Assembly: GCA_024403115.1 (NCBI GenBank)
Contig: JAKSSL010000002.1
Span: 17,110-81,109, forward strand
DNA length: 64,000 nt
From: Clostridia bacterium
GTDB lineage: Bacteria; Bacillota; Clostridia; Peptostreptococcales; Anaerovoracaceae
Direction: 5' to 3'
Positions 44,405 through 53,199 of this stretch are shown in pieces (positions within the stretch are counted from its first letter, which is position 1; each line of letters begins with the position of its first letter). Both the position numbers and the translations under genes were made by a program. The notes beneath the pieces are model-generated. The model had not been told where the DNA came from, did no database searches, and saw nothing but the letters and a program-made list of their open reading frames with translations.

Positions 44405-44887
44405 TTATTTGTAAATAGTTTTTAACTCATTATAAACGTTTTCAGGTACTAATCCCTTTATCTCACCATGTAAAGAAGCAATCTCCTTAATCATGGATGA
44501 GCTTATAAATGAATACTCAGGACTAGTCATTAAAAATAGTGTTTCCACATGCTTGTTATAAAGTCTGTCATTGACTTGAGCCATTGCGATTTCCGCATCA
44601 AAGTCCATGGCATTTCTTAAGCCTCTAAACACCACATCAAATCCGTTATTATTAACATAGTCAGCTAACAAGCCACTAAAATATTCAACTTTAACATTAG
44701 GGATATCACAAGTCACCTCTTTAATAAGTTCAACTCGTCTATCCAATGAAATCAATGATTGTTTCTGAGGGTTTACGACAACGCCGATTACTAGCTGATC
44801 GCAAATCTTCGAAGCACGTTTTATTAAATCTAAGTGGCCATTTGTAATGGGATCAAATGAGCCCGCATATAAACCTTTAATTGCCAT
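44405..44887 (-). CDS. coaD: Phosphopantetheine adenylyltransferase
   Basis: A 160-residue enzyme for the penultimate step of coenzyme A synthesis. Motifs: GLYAGSFDPITNGHLDLI (with the TxGH nucleotide site), FRGLRNAMDFDAE and EYSFISSSMIKEIA. The ATG at 44887 with a GGAG site is chosen; the frame continues 13 codons further but without family similarity. It follows rsmD by 47 bp, the usual rsmD-coaD pair. Confidence 0.96.
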   Translation of the reverse strand: MAIKGLYAGSFDPITNGHLDLIKRASKICDQLVIGVVVNPQKQSLISLDRRVELIKEVTCDIPNVKVEYFSGLLADYVNNNGFDVVFRGLRNAMDFDAEIAMAQVNDRLYNKHVETLFLMTSPEYSFISSSMIKEIASLHGEIKGLVPENVYNELKTIYK

Positions 44888-44934
44888 AATTTCTCCTTTA
44901 TAAAAAGCATATATATTATACCACAAGTAGCGGT

Positions 44935-45477
44935 TTATTCCAAAGAAAAAATGCTTAAAACTATGCTGCCGTATTGTCTTTCTTTAATTCTGTGAAAAGC
45001 TTTAATATTCTCAGGAAGAATTACATCTTTATTATGCTCTGCCACTATTACGCCACCTGCTTTTAAAAGGTCCAAATCATAGATGCTATTAAATGCAGTT
45101 TCATATAGGCCATCCCAATAAGGTGGATCCATAATGATAATATCCAGCTTTTCATTGATTCTTTCCAAATTTCTAAGGTAATCCCCTGAAAGAACCACGC
45201 TATATTCCTCGCCCTTGCAATTAGCAATGTTTCTGCTAAGCAAGCTTATACTCTCCCTGCTGTTATCTGAAAAATAGCACTTATCAGCTCCTCTGGATAA
45301 AGCTTCCAAACCAAGACCACCTGTGCCAGCAAATAGATCCAGTACAACAGCACCGTCAACATATGGCATAAGCATGCTAAACATGGCCTCTTTTACCTTC
45401 TCGCTAGTAGGTCTAACATCTCTTCCTAGAGGTGCTTCAATTTTTCTTCCCTTCCAGTCTCCTGCAATTATTCTCAT
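44935..45477 (-). CDS. rsmD: 16S rRNA (guanine-N2)-methyltransferase RsmD
   Basis: A 180-residue SAM-dependent methyltransferase for G966 of 16S rRNA. MRIIAGDWKGRKI, RPTSEKVKEAMFSML, the SAM-binding VLDLFAGTGGLGLEALSRG and the catalytic DPPY are present. It lies 8 bp after recG. Confidence 0.95.
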   Translation of the reverse strand: MRIIAGDWKGRKIEAPLGRDVRPTSEKVKEAMFSMLMPYVDGAVVLDLFAGTGGLGLEALSRGADKCYFSDNSRESISLLSRNIANCKGEEYSVVLSGDYLRNLERINEKLDIIIMDPPYWDGLYETAFNSIYDLDLLKAGGVIVAEHNKDVILPENIKAFHRIKERQYGSIVLSIFSLE

Positions 45478-45485
45478 ATCTCTCC

Positions 45486-47507
45486 TTATAAAATCAAATT
45501 GTAATTATCACCGTACAAGGATTTAAGTTTTCCTTGTATTCCAAGGTGATCATGTAAATTAGGGTCACTTTCCACAAGCTTGTCAATCTGTGGTTTGATA
45601 GCTTTTATCAAATCTAAATGTCTAGCTAAGTCTGCCACCTTAAGCTCTGGCAAACCGTGTTGAGCTGTTCCAAAGAAATCGCCAGGGCCTCTCAATTGTA
45701 GGTCTTTATCAGCAATATCTATACCGCTTGTACAAGAACACATTGTATCAAGTCTTTCCTGTGAAACAGGATTGGAACTGTTGGATATTAGCAAGCAGTA
45801 GCTTTGCAATGCACTTCTTCCCACACGGCCTCTCAGCTGATGCATTTGAGCAAGACCGAAGCGTTCTGCCCCTTCAATTATCATGACAGTTGCATTTGCA
45901 ACATCTATACCAACTTCTATTACAACGGTTGATACCAAAACATCAATCATTCCACTGGCAAAATCCTTCATGATTCTGTCTTTTTCAACTTGATCAAGTT
46001 CACCGTGAAGGACTGCGGTACGAATCATAGGATATTTAGTCTGAAGTTCCTCGTATATTTCCTTGACGGAACGTGCTTTTACAGCCTCAGACTCATCAAT
46101 TAGAGGACATACCACATACCCTTGATGGCCTGCTTTTACCTCTTCCAAAAGCTTATCATAGGCGAATCTTCTCTGTGCCTTGTTGTAGGCACTGGTAATA
46201 ATTTCACGCCTTCCTTTAGGCATAGTATCAATAATTGAAATCTCGCTGCCGCTATATAGTACGGCGGCCAAAGTTCTAGGAATAGGCGTTGCAGTCATGA
46301 GCAAAACGTTTACGCCCTCCCCTTTGTTTACAAGAAGATTTCTCTGATTTACGCCAAATCTATGCTGTTCATCGGTTACGACCAAAGCAAGATTGTTAAA
46401 TTCTACCCCTTCGCTTATTAAAGCGTGGGTTCCAATTAATATGTCAATTTCACCATTTAGTAAGCGCTTTTTAGTCTCATTTTTATCCTTGGCTTTCATG
46501 GAACCGCAAAGAAGTCCCACTCTAATTCCAAGATTCGACATCAACTTTGCTGTATTCTCAAAGTGTTGCTTTGCAAGGATTTCAGTGGGCACCATCATCA
46601 CTCCCTGATATCCCTTCTTGGCAACGGCTTCCAAAGCCAACTGGGCTATTACAGTCTTACCAGATCCAACGTCACCTTGTATCAAACGATTCATCCTCTT
46701 GTTCGACAAAAGGTCCCCCTTGATTTCCTGCCAAACCTTTTCCTGACCGCTAGTCAATTGAAATGGCAATGAATCAATTAAAGCTTTATCATCAATCTTA
46801 TCAAGGCAGATTCCAGTATTTACTTCGTTCTTTCTTAAAAGCCTTAAGCCCAACAAGAAAGTGAACAACTCCTCATAGACCAACCTGAATCTAGCCTGTT
46901 GATATGCCACTTCATTCTCTGGGAAATGGGTATTTTGAAGAGCATATTCTATGGAACAAAGCTTGTTTTCCTCTATGATTTCCTCGGAAAGCCATTCCTC
47001 ATATTGGTCATATAAATTTGCAACTTCTGTTTGAGCCTTTCTAAAATCCTTTTGATTAAGGCCATTTGTTAGAGGATATATAGGAATTATTCCCAGCTCC
47101 GCCTTTGGCAATGGATAAAACTCCGGTTGAACTATTTGCACTTTTCCCTTGTTTAAACTTGCCTTGCCGTAAAAGACCAAAACTTGGCCTTCTTTAAATG
47201 AATTCTGTATAAATTGAGCATGGAAAAATACGATTTCAATCTTTCCGCTCTTATCTGCCACGTGAAGAACCAAAGGTCTTTTGGAACCATAAGATGAAGT
47301 TCTGTAAACCTTTGTAATTTGTGCTTTTATCTGAACGGTTTTACCTGCTTTCACATGGGCAATTTCAGTATAAAAACGCCTATCCTCATACTTTCTGGGA
47401 TAGAAGTGAATCAAATCATCAATTGTATTAATTTTCAGCCTGTTAAAAGCCTTCTCCTTTTTAGGACCTATGCCTTTAATCTCGCTGATTTTGTCATTGA
47501 TATTCAT
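45486..47507 (-). CDS. recG: ATP-dependent DNA helicase RecG
   Basis: A 673-residue fork-reversal helicase. The N-terminal wedge/OB domain (~1-150) starts KISEIKGIGPKKEKAFNRL. Helicase motifs: GDVGSGKTVIAQLAL (Walker A), DEQHRFG (II), TATPIPRTLA (III), and GRVGRSALQSYC (VI), then the C-terminal DADL-like region. No good Shine-Dalgarno sequence precedes the ATG, which faces the divergent maf-fusion promoter across 56 bp. Confidence 0.96.
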   Translation of the reverse strand: MNINDKISEIKGIGPKKEKAFNRLKINTIDDLIHFYPRKYEDRRFYTEIAHVKAGKTVQIKAQITKVYRTSSYGSKRPLVLHVADKSGKIEIVFFHAQFIQNSFKEGQVLVFYGKASLNKGKVQIVQPEFYPLPKAELGIIPIYPLTNGLNQKDFRKAQTEVANLYDQYEEWLSEEIIEENKLCSIEYALQNTHFPENEVAYQQARFRLVYEELFTFLLGLRLLRKNEVNTGICLDKIDDKALIDSLPFQLTSGQEKVWQEIKGDLLSNKRMNRLIQGDVGSGKTVIAQLALEAVAKKGYQGVMMVPTEILAKQHFENTAKLMSNLGIRVGLLCGSMKAKDKNETKKRLLNGEIDILIGTHALISEGVEFNNLALVVTDEQHRFGVNQRNLLVNKGEGVNVLLMTATPIPRTLAAVLYSGSEISIIDTMPKGRREIITSAYNKAQRRFAYDKLLEEVKAGHQGYVVCPLIDESEAVKARSVKEIYEELQTKYPMIRTAVLHGELDQVEKDRIMKDFASGMIDVLVSTVVIEVGIDVANATVMIIEGAERFGLAQMHQLRGRVGRSALQSYCLLISNSSNPVSQERLDTMCSCTSGIDIADKDLQLRGPGDFFGTAQHGLPELKVADLARHLDLIKAIKPQIDKLVESDPNLHDHLGIQGKLKSLYGDNYNLIL

Positions 47508-47528
47508 GCATTTATTTTATCATATGAA

Positions 47529-47557
47529 TTGAGATTTTTATATAAATATATTAAAAT
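47529..47557 (+). promoter_or_regulatory. Promoter of the maf-radical SAM fusion gene
   Basis: TTGAGA (47529-47534), 17-bp spacer, TAAAAT (47552-47557) on the plus strand. The -10 ends only 6 bp before the ATG, so transcription would start at or next to the start codon. Confidence 0.65.
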
Positions 47558-47563
47558 AATCCT

Positions 47564-49072
47564 ATGGAAATTACTAATAGTACAATTAAAAATATAGTAT
47601 TAGCTAGTTCATCTCCAAGGCGAATAGATATAATGACTAAAGCTGGGTATAGTCCAATTGTAATGCCTGCAGATATTGATGAAAACATCCCTGAAGGCAC
47701 CAAAGCAAATGATGCAGTAAAAGCCCTTGCTTTGAAGAAAGCCGATGCCGTAATTGAAAAGATCAGGCTGGAACAACCTTCCCTTTATAGCAATGCTCCT
47801 GTAGTCATCGCAGCCGATACTGTGGTTTCCTATGAGAATAAAATCCTGGGAAAACCTAAGGATAAGGAAGAATGTATCCAAATGCTTAAGATGCTTAGAA
47901 ATAACAAGCATCAAGTAATTACAGGGGTTGCAATCAAAGTCATTAACGGCAAAGAAGATGAATTTAAGGATAGGAATTTTTCAGTAGTAAGCGATGTGGA
48001 ATTTGGCGACTACAGCGATGAATTCTTAGACCAATACAGTGACACTGCTGAACCCTATGACAAGGCTGGGGCCTATGCCATTCAAGGAACTTTCGGTCAA
48101 TTTGTAAAAGAGTTTCACGGCGATTATGACAATATAGTCGGTTTCCCATGGGCTGAAATTGAGCCATACATTAAAAAGGCTTTATACAGATATAGAATCA
48201 ATAATATAGATCACTACCTGAAAGCTAAGGAGGGCCAAAAGACCATAAAGCTTGCCATAGATGGCGGTTTTACCTGCCCTAATCGTGATGGTAGCAAGGG
48301 ATATGGTGGTTGTACTTTTTGTTCAGATAGCGGCTCTGGCGAATTTGCAAGCAATATTAATGAGCAAATACAATTGCTTTCACAGAAATGGCCTAAGGCC
48401 GAGTACATGGCATATTTGCAAAACCACACCAACACCTACGCTCCTTTGGACGAGTTAAAAGCTAAGTATGAAAACATACTATCAAATGAAATGATAAAAG
48501 GACTGGTAATTGGAACTCGTCCCGATTGTCTTAGCGATGAAATCATCTCATATTTGGCAGAGCTCAATAAGGAGACAAAGCTTTGGCTTGAACTAGGCTT
48601 GCAAACTGTACACGATGAAACGGCTCATGCTATTAATCGTTGCTATGACACAGCTTTGTTCTATGAACGCTACAATAAATTAAAAGAAGCCGGCATTAAA
48701 TGTGTCGTCCATCTAATACTGGGCTTACCTGGTGAAAGCAAAGAAATGATGCTTGAATCAATAAAAAAAGTGGCAGTTCTAAAACCTTTTGGAATTAAAC
48801 TCCACCTGCTAAACATTGTAAAATCAAGCGTCTTGGCAAAGAACTACCCTATTGAAACTTATCCTTTCAAAGATATAGACGAATATACAGATTTCATAGT
48901 GGAAGCCCTTCGCTACATACCACCTGAAGTTACTGTTCACAGGCTTACTGGAGATGCTCCTCGTGAAATATTAATTCACCCTTTGTGGAGCCATGAAAAG
49001 CGCACAATCCTAAATCAAATTCAATACAAAATGGATAGAGACAATATTATTCAAGGTGATTTATTGAAATAA
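47564..49072 (+). CDS. Fusion of Maf nucleotide pyrophosphatase and YtqA/TIGR01212 radical SAM protein
   Basis: A 502-residue bifunctional protein, the only plus-strand protein gene here. Residues ~1-205 are a complete Maf domain: LASSSPRRIDIM, VIAADTVVSYENKILGKP and YDKAGAYAIQG; Maf proteins hydrolyse dTTP/UTP or modified nucleotides. Residues ~210-502 are a complete TIGR01212 radical SAM protein: INNIDHYLKAKEG, GGFTCPNRDGSKGYGGCTFC (cluster cysteines) and LELGLQTVHDETA. Stand-alone versions of each are standard; the join seems clean, with no stop or frameshift between. There is no Shine-Dalgarno sequence before the ATG. The radical SAM substrate is unknown (tRNA is a guess). Confidence 0.9.
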   Translation: MEITNSTIKNIVLASSSPRRIDIMTKAGYSPIVMPADIDENIPEGTKANDAVKALALKKADAVIEKIRLEQPSLYSNAPVVIAADTVVSYENKILGKPKDKEECIQMLKMLRNNKHQVITGVAIKVINGKEDEFKDRNFSVVSDVEFGDYSDEFLDQYSDTAEPYDKAGAYAIQGTFGQFVKEFHGDYDNIVGFPWAEIEPYIKKALYRYRINNIDHYLKAKEGQKTIKLAIDGGFTCPNRDGSKGYGGCTFCSDSGSGEFASNINEQIQLLSQKWPKAEYMAYLQNHTNTYAPLDELKAKYENILSNEMIKGLVIGTRPDCLSDEIISYLAELNKETKLWLELGLQTVHDETAHAINRCYDTALFYERYNKLKEAGIKCVVHLILGLPGESKEMMLESIKKVAVLKPFGIKLHLLNIVKSSVLAKNYPIETYPFKDIDEYTDFIVEALRYIPPEVTVHRLTGDAPREILIHPLWSHEKRTILNQIQYKMDRDNIIQGDLLK

Positions 49073-49102
49073 AAAACTGACCTTCAATTAAGGCCAGTTT
49101 TT
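49072..49102. terminator. Bidirectional terminator between the maf fusion and tdk
   Basis: AAAAACTG-A-CCTT (49072-49084) pairs with AAGG-C-CAGTTTTT (49090-49102), one mismatch. It has A-run and T-run on either side and can end both convergent genes. Confidence 0.88.
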
Positions 49103-49107
49103 GTTTA

Positions 49108-49731
49108 CTATTCAAAGATTTCGTGAGTGTCGCCACTATCAGGCACTACAATTTCTGGGCCTAAACGGCCATCGTTATAGTGTTTTCTGCAAAGGGACAC
49201 ATACTTATCCATTCCGCCAATTTCAATTTGTTTGCCCTGCTTAACCATTTGTCCATCGATTACACGAGCATTCATTGTAGCTTTTCTGCCACACCAGCAA
49301 ATAGTCTTAATCTCTTCGATCTTATCTGCATATACAAGCAAATAGTATGAACCTTCAAAAAGCTCATTTTTAAAATCATTCTTAAGACCATATGTCAAAA
49401 CAGGAACATTAAAGCTGTCAACTATTTCCACCAATTCTTCAATGTGATGCTTTTTCAAGAATTGAGCTTCGTCGATTAAAACACAATCAACATCGCGCTT
49501 GTTATTCTCTCTCATGAAAAGCTCTAAAATATTAGTGTTTTCACGTATTACCATAGCTTCACGCTGTATACCTATACTGCTGGTAATAACTCCCAAACCA
49601 TATCTATCATCAATGGCTGGAACCATAGTCAAAACATTCTTACCACGTTCTTCGTAGTTATATGCTACCTTAATTAATTCAATTGATTTACCAGCGTTCA
49701 TTGCGCTGTATCTAAAATATAGTTGAGCCAT
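49108..49731 (-). CDS. tdk: Thymidine kinase
   Basis: A 207-residue type II thymidine kinase for dTMP salvage. Walker A-like SAMNAGKSIELIK, Walker B-like VLIDEAQFL and the lasso-type region with zinc cysteines (ICWCGRKATMNARV ... LCRKHY) are intact. It is the last gene of the long operon and lies 9 bp after the TPR gene. Confidence 0.95.
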   Translation of the reverse strand: MAQLYFRYSAMNAGKSIELIKVAYNYEERGKNVLTMVPAIDDRYGLGVITSSIGIQREAMVIRENTNILELFMRENNKRDVDCVLIDEAQFLKKHHIEELVEIVDSFNVPVLTYGLKNDFKNELFEGSYYLLVYADKIEEIKTICWCGRKATMNARVIDGQMVKQGKQIEIGGMDKYVSLCRKHYNDGRLGPEIVVPDSGDTHEIFE

Positions 49732-49740
49732 AATATCTCC

Positions 49741-50835
49741 TTAATTCATTTTATCTGTTTTGCTGCCTGGAAGATCAGCTAAATTTGTAACAATTTTTGC
49801 ACCGTATTCTTCCCCAAGCTTCTTAATCTCTTCATCCTCAGCGATGTGTTGCTTAACTAATTCAATCTTGCCCTCATATTTCTTAAGGTTTTCCAAGTCA
49901 TCAAGCTCTTCATAGATTTTAACAAGTTCTTCCAAAGTTTGAATATCACTTGGGCTAAGATTTAATACATTTTTAAAGTACTTTTCTGCCTCTTTTAGCT
50001 TGCCCATTTCACGAGCTGCAACGCCTAAATAGTACCATAGTGGCCACCAATTCTTGTATGGACCATCTACATATCCCAATAGAATATCATAACCTTCTTG
50101 GAATTTACCTGTAATAATTAAGTTATATCCTTCTTCAATTTTAACAGGATCTTCCAAAGAATCAACTCTATCTTCCACTTCGCTAATAAGCTCCTTGTTA
50201 GTTGAAAGCTTTAAGAAATCTTCCCAAGTAAGCTTTGCTTTAATATACAAGCCTAAATTCAAATATGCATATCCAAGGAAGTAGAAACCGTCTGCAAAAT
50301 CAGGGAAATCCATAGTCAAACGTTCAAACATTTCCAATGATTCAGCCTTATATCTTGCTACGAACTCCTCTTCTTCTCCCAATTCATAGCTATCCTTACA
50401 TGCTCTTGCATAGCAATAAAGTCCATCTCTGGAATTAGGATCTAGAACTAATGCAGCTCTAAACCATGCACAAGCCGCATCGAAATCATTCATATCTGCA
50501 CACTTTGTTCCTTCACTGATTACATAATCGGCGAATTTTCTGTCAAAATGCTCTTTGAAAAGTGGATCTAGAATTCTTTCAACGAATTGCTTGTAGTTTT
50601 CAACATATTTAAAGTCAGGATCACAGCCTATTACAAAAGCCATGTTTGCACCCAAAGTTACCATTGTAACCTTTTCTGCTGAATGCATATTAATTGGCAC
50701 CTGTGCATCGCCTAAAATATCAAAGATATTGTTTGCCTTTAGGAAATTCTCTGAAAGCTCCTCAAATCCGTAATTTTTAAGCAAAGGCATTAAGTATTCT
50801 CTTATTTTGTCGTCTTCTCTGTTTTGTAAATTCAT
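49741..50835 (-). CDS. Tetratricopeptide-repeat protein
   Basis: A 364-residue cytoplasmic protein with no signal or membrane segment. TPR-like helix pairs are visible from ~120 to 330 (MNDFDAACAWFRAALVLDPNS, DGFYFLGYAYLNLGLYIKAKLTWEDFL, LGVAAREMGKLKEAEKYFKNVL). The first ~110 residues do not match a domain I recognise. It probably mediates protein contacts; partners are unknown. Its start overlaps the radical SAM gene stop by 1 bp. Confidence 0.75.
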   Translation of the reverse strand: MNLQNREDDKIREYLMPLLKNYGFEELSENFLKANNIFDILGDAQVPINMHSAEKVTMVTLGANMAFVIGCDPDFKYVENYKQFVERILDPLFKEHFDRKFADYVISEGTKCADMNDFDAACAWFRAALVLDPNSRDGLYCYARACKDSYELGEEEEFVARYKAESLEMFERLTMDFPDFADGFYFLGYAYLNLGLYIKAKLTWEDFLKLSTNKELISEVEDRVDSLEDPVKIEEGYNLIITGKFQEGYDILLGYVDGPYKNWWPLWYYLGVAAREMGKLKEAEKYFKNVLNLSPSDIQTLEELVKIYEELDDLENLKKYEGKIELVKQHIAEDEEIKKLGEEYGAKIVTNLADLPGSKTDKMN

Positions 50836-52316
50836 TAGTCCCAGCCCTTCTTTAAGAAGCGCTTTACCTCCTCTTCGTTTAAACTGTCCTTCATATCTTC
50901 AAGCAAAGTTTCCTTTGCCACGTCCTCATCTATATTTGATTCCTTCATAAAAGCTAGTAATATGCGATAAAGTTCCATTTTACTATGGGAAACGTGTTGG
51001 TACCCATTTTTATAGTAGTAAAAAGCTAGCTTGGAATAGAATCTGTATGGATTATCCTCAATGAGCATATTAATGCTTCTTGCAAAGCCACCCTTATTAT
51101 GATATAAATCCAAAACTTCTTCAAGTTCTTTAAGACCTGCAATGTTATATGCGCTCATAAATTCATTTGAAATGATTTGATAAGGTGCCCTATCTTGGAA
51201 ACGATATTGGAATTCATCCCGTTTATCATAAATTTCAGTACCCTTCAAAAGCTTTAAAAATCCCAACTGAAGATTATCTGCGCCCAAATTATATACCGCG
51301 TTAAATGATTCAGCAAAGGACTTTATGTCCTCATATGGAAGCCCTGCTATTAAATCCACATGTATATGAGCATTTCCAAGGGCTATAAGCTTTTCAATGT
51401 ACTTGAAATTCTTTTCATTATCCGTATGTCTATGTATAGCTTTTAAAGTTTCCTTTTTGTTGCTTTGGATGCCAATTTCAAACTGGAATAAACCTTTTCG
51501 AGCCTTGGAAAGTATTTCTATAGTTTCATCGTCCATAATATCTCCACATAGCTCCATATGGAAATTTGTTATGCCATTATCATTCTCAATGATATATGAA
51601 AAAAGCTCTTTGGCTCTGGAAAGATCATAATTGAAGGTTCTATCAACAAACTTTAACTGCTTGATTTTCCTATCAATAAAGAATTGTAGTTCTTCTTTGA
51701 CTTTTTCCACTGGAAGTGCCCTTACAGTCTTGTCAATTGATGACATACAGTAGGAACAATTGAAGGGACAACCCCTAGATGACTCGTAATAAATAATTTT
51801 ATTATGGTCAACCTCCTTGTATGGGAAGGGTCTATTAGCGAAATCATAAAGCTGAGAATATACCACATGTTTCTCTGCTTTAAAATCCTTGTCTCTAAGC
51901 TCTATCAATGTGTTTAGAAGGCTTTCGTCCCCTTCACCTGATATAACTATATCAGCATATTCCAGATATTTTTCACTTTCATAGGATACTTCTGGGCCAC
52001 CAAAGATGATAATTGTATCTGGAACAGCCTTTTTAATATCCTTTGCCAAGTTTATTATGCTTTCAATATTCCAAATGTAGCATGAAAAGCATATTACCTT
52101 GTATTGTCCCAGCAAAATATCAGTATAAATATAGTCATAACTGTTATTTATAGTATATTCCCTGCTATCCAACAAGATAATTTCATCCACTCCTGGTCTT
52201 GCCTTAGTAATCTCCTGACAATTATTCATTAAATACTTTAAAGCAAGGTTTGAATGAATATATTTGGAATTTAAACTTGTAAATAGTATTTTTGTAGGTT
52301 TAATAAAATTAAACAT
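50835..52316 (-). CDS. B12-binding radical SAM protein with DUF4080 domain
   Basis: A 493-residue protein. An N-terminal cobalamin-binding-like domain (ILFTSLNSKYIHSNLALKYL ... IIFGGPEVSYE) precedes the radical SAM motif ESSRGCPFNCSYCMSS near residue 185. The C-terminal part (residues ~370-490) matches DUF4080-type proteins. The reaction is unknown, possibly a B12-dependent methylation. It is coupled by 1-bp overlaps with both neighbours. Confidence 0.88.
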   Translation of the reverse strand: MFNFIKPTKILFTSLNSKYIHSNLALKYLMNNCQEITKARPGVDEIILLDSREYTINNSYDYIYTDILLGQYKVICFSCYIWNIESIINLAKDIKKAVPDTIIIFGGPEVSYESEKYLEYADIVISGEGDESLLNTLIELRDKDFKAEKHVVYSQLYDFANRPFPYKEVDHNKIIYYESSRGCPFNCSYCMSSIDKTVRALPVEKVKEELQFFIDRKIKQLKFVDRTFNYDLSRAKELFSYIIENDNGITNFHMELCGDIMDDETIEILSKARKGLFQFEIGIQSNKKETLKAIHRHTDNEKNFKYIEKLIALGNAHIHVDLIAGLPYEDIKSFAESFNAVYNLGADNLQLGFLKLLKGTEIYDKRDEFQYRFQDRAPYQIISNEFMSAYNIAGLKELEEVLDLYHNKGGFARSINMLIEDNPYRFYSKLAFYYYKNGYQHVSHSKMELYRILLAFMKESNIDEDVAKETLLEDMKDSLNEEEVKRFLKKGWD

Positions 52317-53188
52317 TATAACATTCTAAATCTTTCGTCTTTAATTAAGCCTGTATCTTCCATAGCGCGTTTAAGCTGAAGCATCATTCTATCATTATCC
52401 TCAGGGATATTTCCTCGAAGGGAAACGTAATTTGATGCATGATTAGATCTAAACACGCAGGATTTCTCAGGCTTTGCATATTTCAACATTAAATATGTTT
52501 CTCCCAAAACCTGTTCAGGAGTTAGTAGATGAATCTTGCCCGAGTGAATATCCTTCATGATTTCAGCTCTAGGATCAAGCATCAATGTAAGCAGACTTAC
52601 ATAGCTTGCATTCATCTTAGCAATCATCTTGCCTGTTTCTATGGCATGTTCTTCCCAATCCTCAATGCCTGCAATACCATTAATAAAGGTAACGCTTGCT
52701 TTAATACCAGCGTTTTCAATGGCATGAACACCAGCAATAAGCTGCTCAGCATTTTCCCCTTTGTTAATTTGCTTTAATATCTTATCTGAACCAGATTCTG
52801 CACCTAAGTAAACCATAGTTAATCCATGTTCCCTAAGTTCTACCAGTTCTTCATGGCTTTTATGTAAAGCATCGCTAGCTCTGCCATAAACTGTAACCCT
52901 TTTACATTCTGGGAAAAGCTTGTATATGTAATCTAGGATGGCAATAAGTCTTCTGTTGGATAGGCATAAAGCATCGCCATCAGCCAAAAAGAACTTTTCA
53001 ACATACTGATATCTAGCTCTTGCCCAATCCAGATCTTCAAAAACCTCTGCCTCATTTCTCACATGAAATTGTTTCTCCTTAAACATGGTACAAAATGTGC
53101 ACTTGTTGTGGGAACAACCTATAGTTACCTGCAATATTAAACTGTATGCCTCACTAGGTGGTCGATAAATGTCGCCGTAATAACGCAT
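52316..53188 (-). CDS. Radical SAM protein
   Basis: A 290-residue radical SAM enzyme with motif QVTIGCSHNKCTFCTM near residue 27 (C-x4-C-x2-C, a variant spacing) and conserved GADGDAL-like FLADGDALCLS and VYLGAESGSDKIL. It belongs to a widespread group sometimes described as HemN-like in annotation, but lacks clear HemN features. The ATG at 53188 is preceded by AGGAG; an earlier GTG is less likely. Confidence 0.85.
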   Translation of the reverse strand: MRYYGDIYRPPSEAYSLILQVTIGCSHNKCTFCTMFKEKQFHVRNEAEVFEDLDWARARYQYVEKFFLADGDALCLSNRRLIAILDYIYKLFPECKRVTVYGRASDALHKSHEELVELREHGLTMVYLGAESGSDKILKQINKGENAEQLIAGVHAIENAGIKASVTFINGIAGIEDWEEHAIETGKMIAKMNASYVSLLTLMLDPRAEIMKDIHSGKIHLLTPEQVLGETYLMLKYAKPEKSCVFRSNHASNYVSLRGNIPEDNDRMMLQLKRAMEDTGLIKDERFRML

Positions 53189-53199
53189 AATCACTCCTC

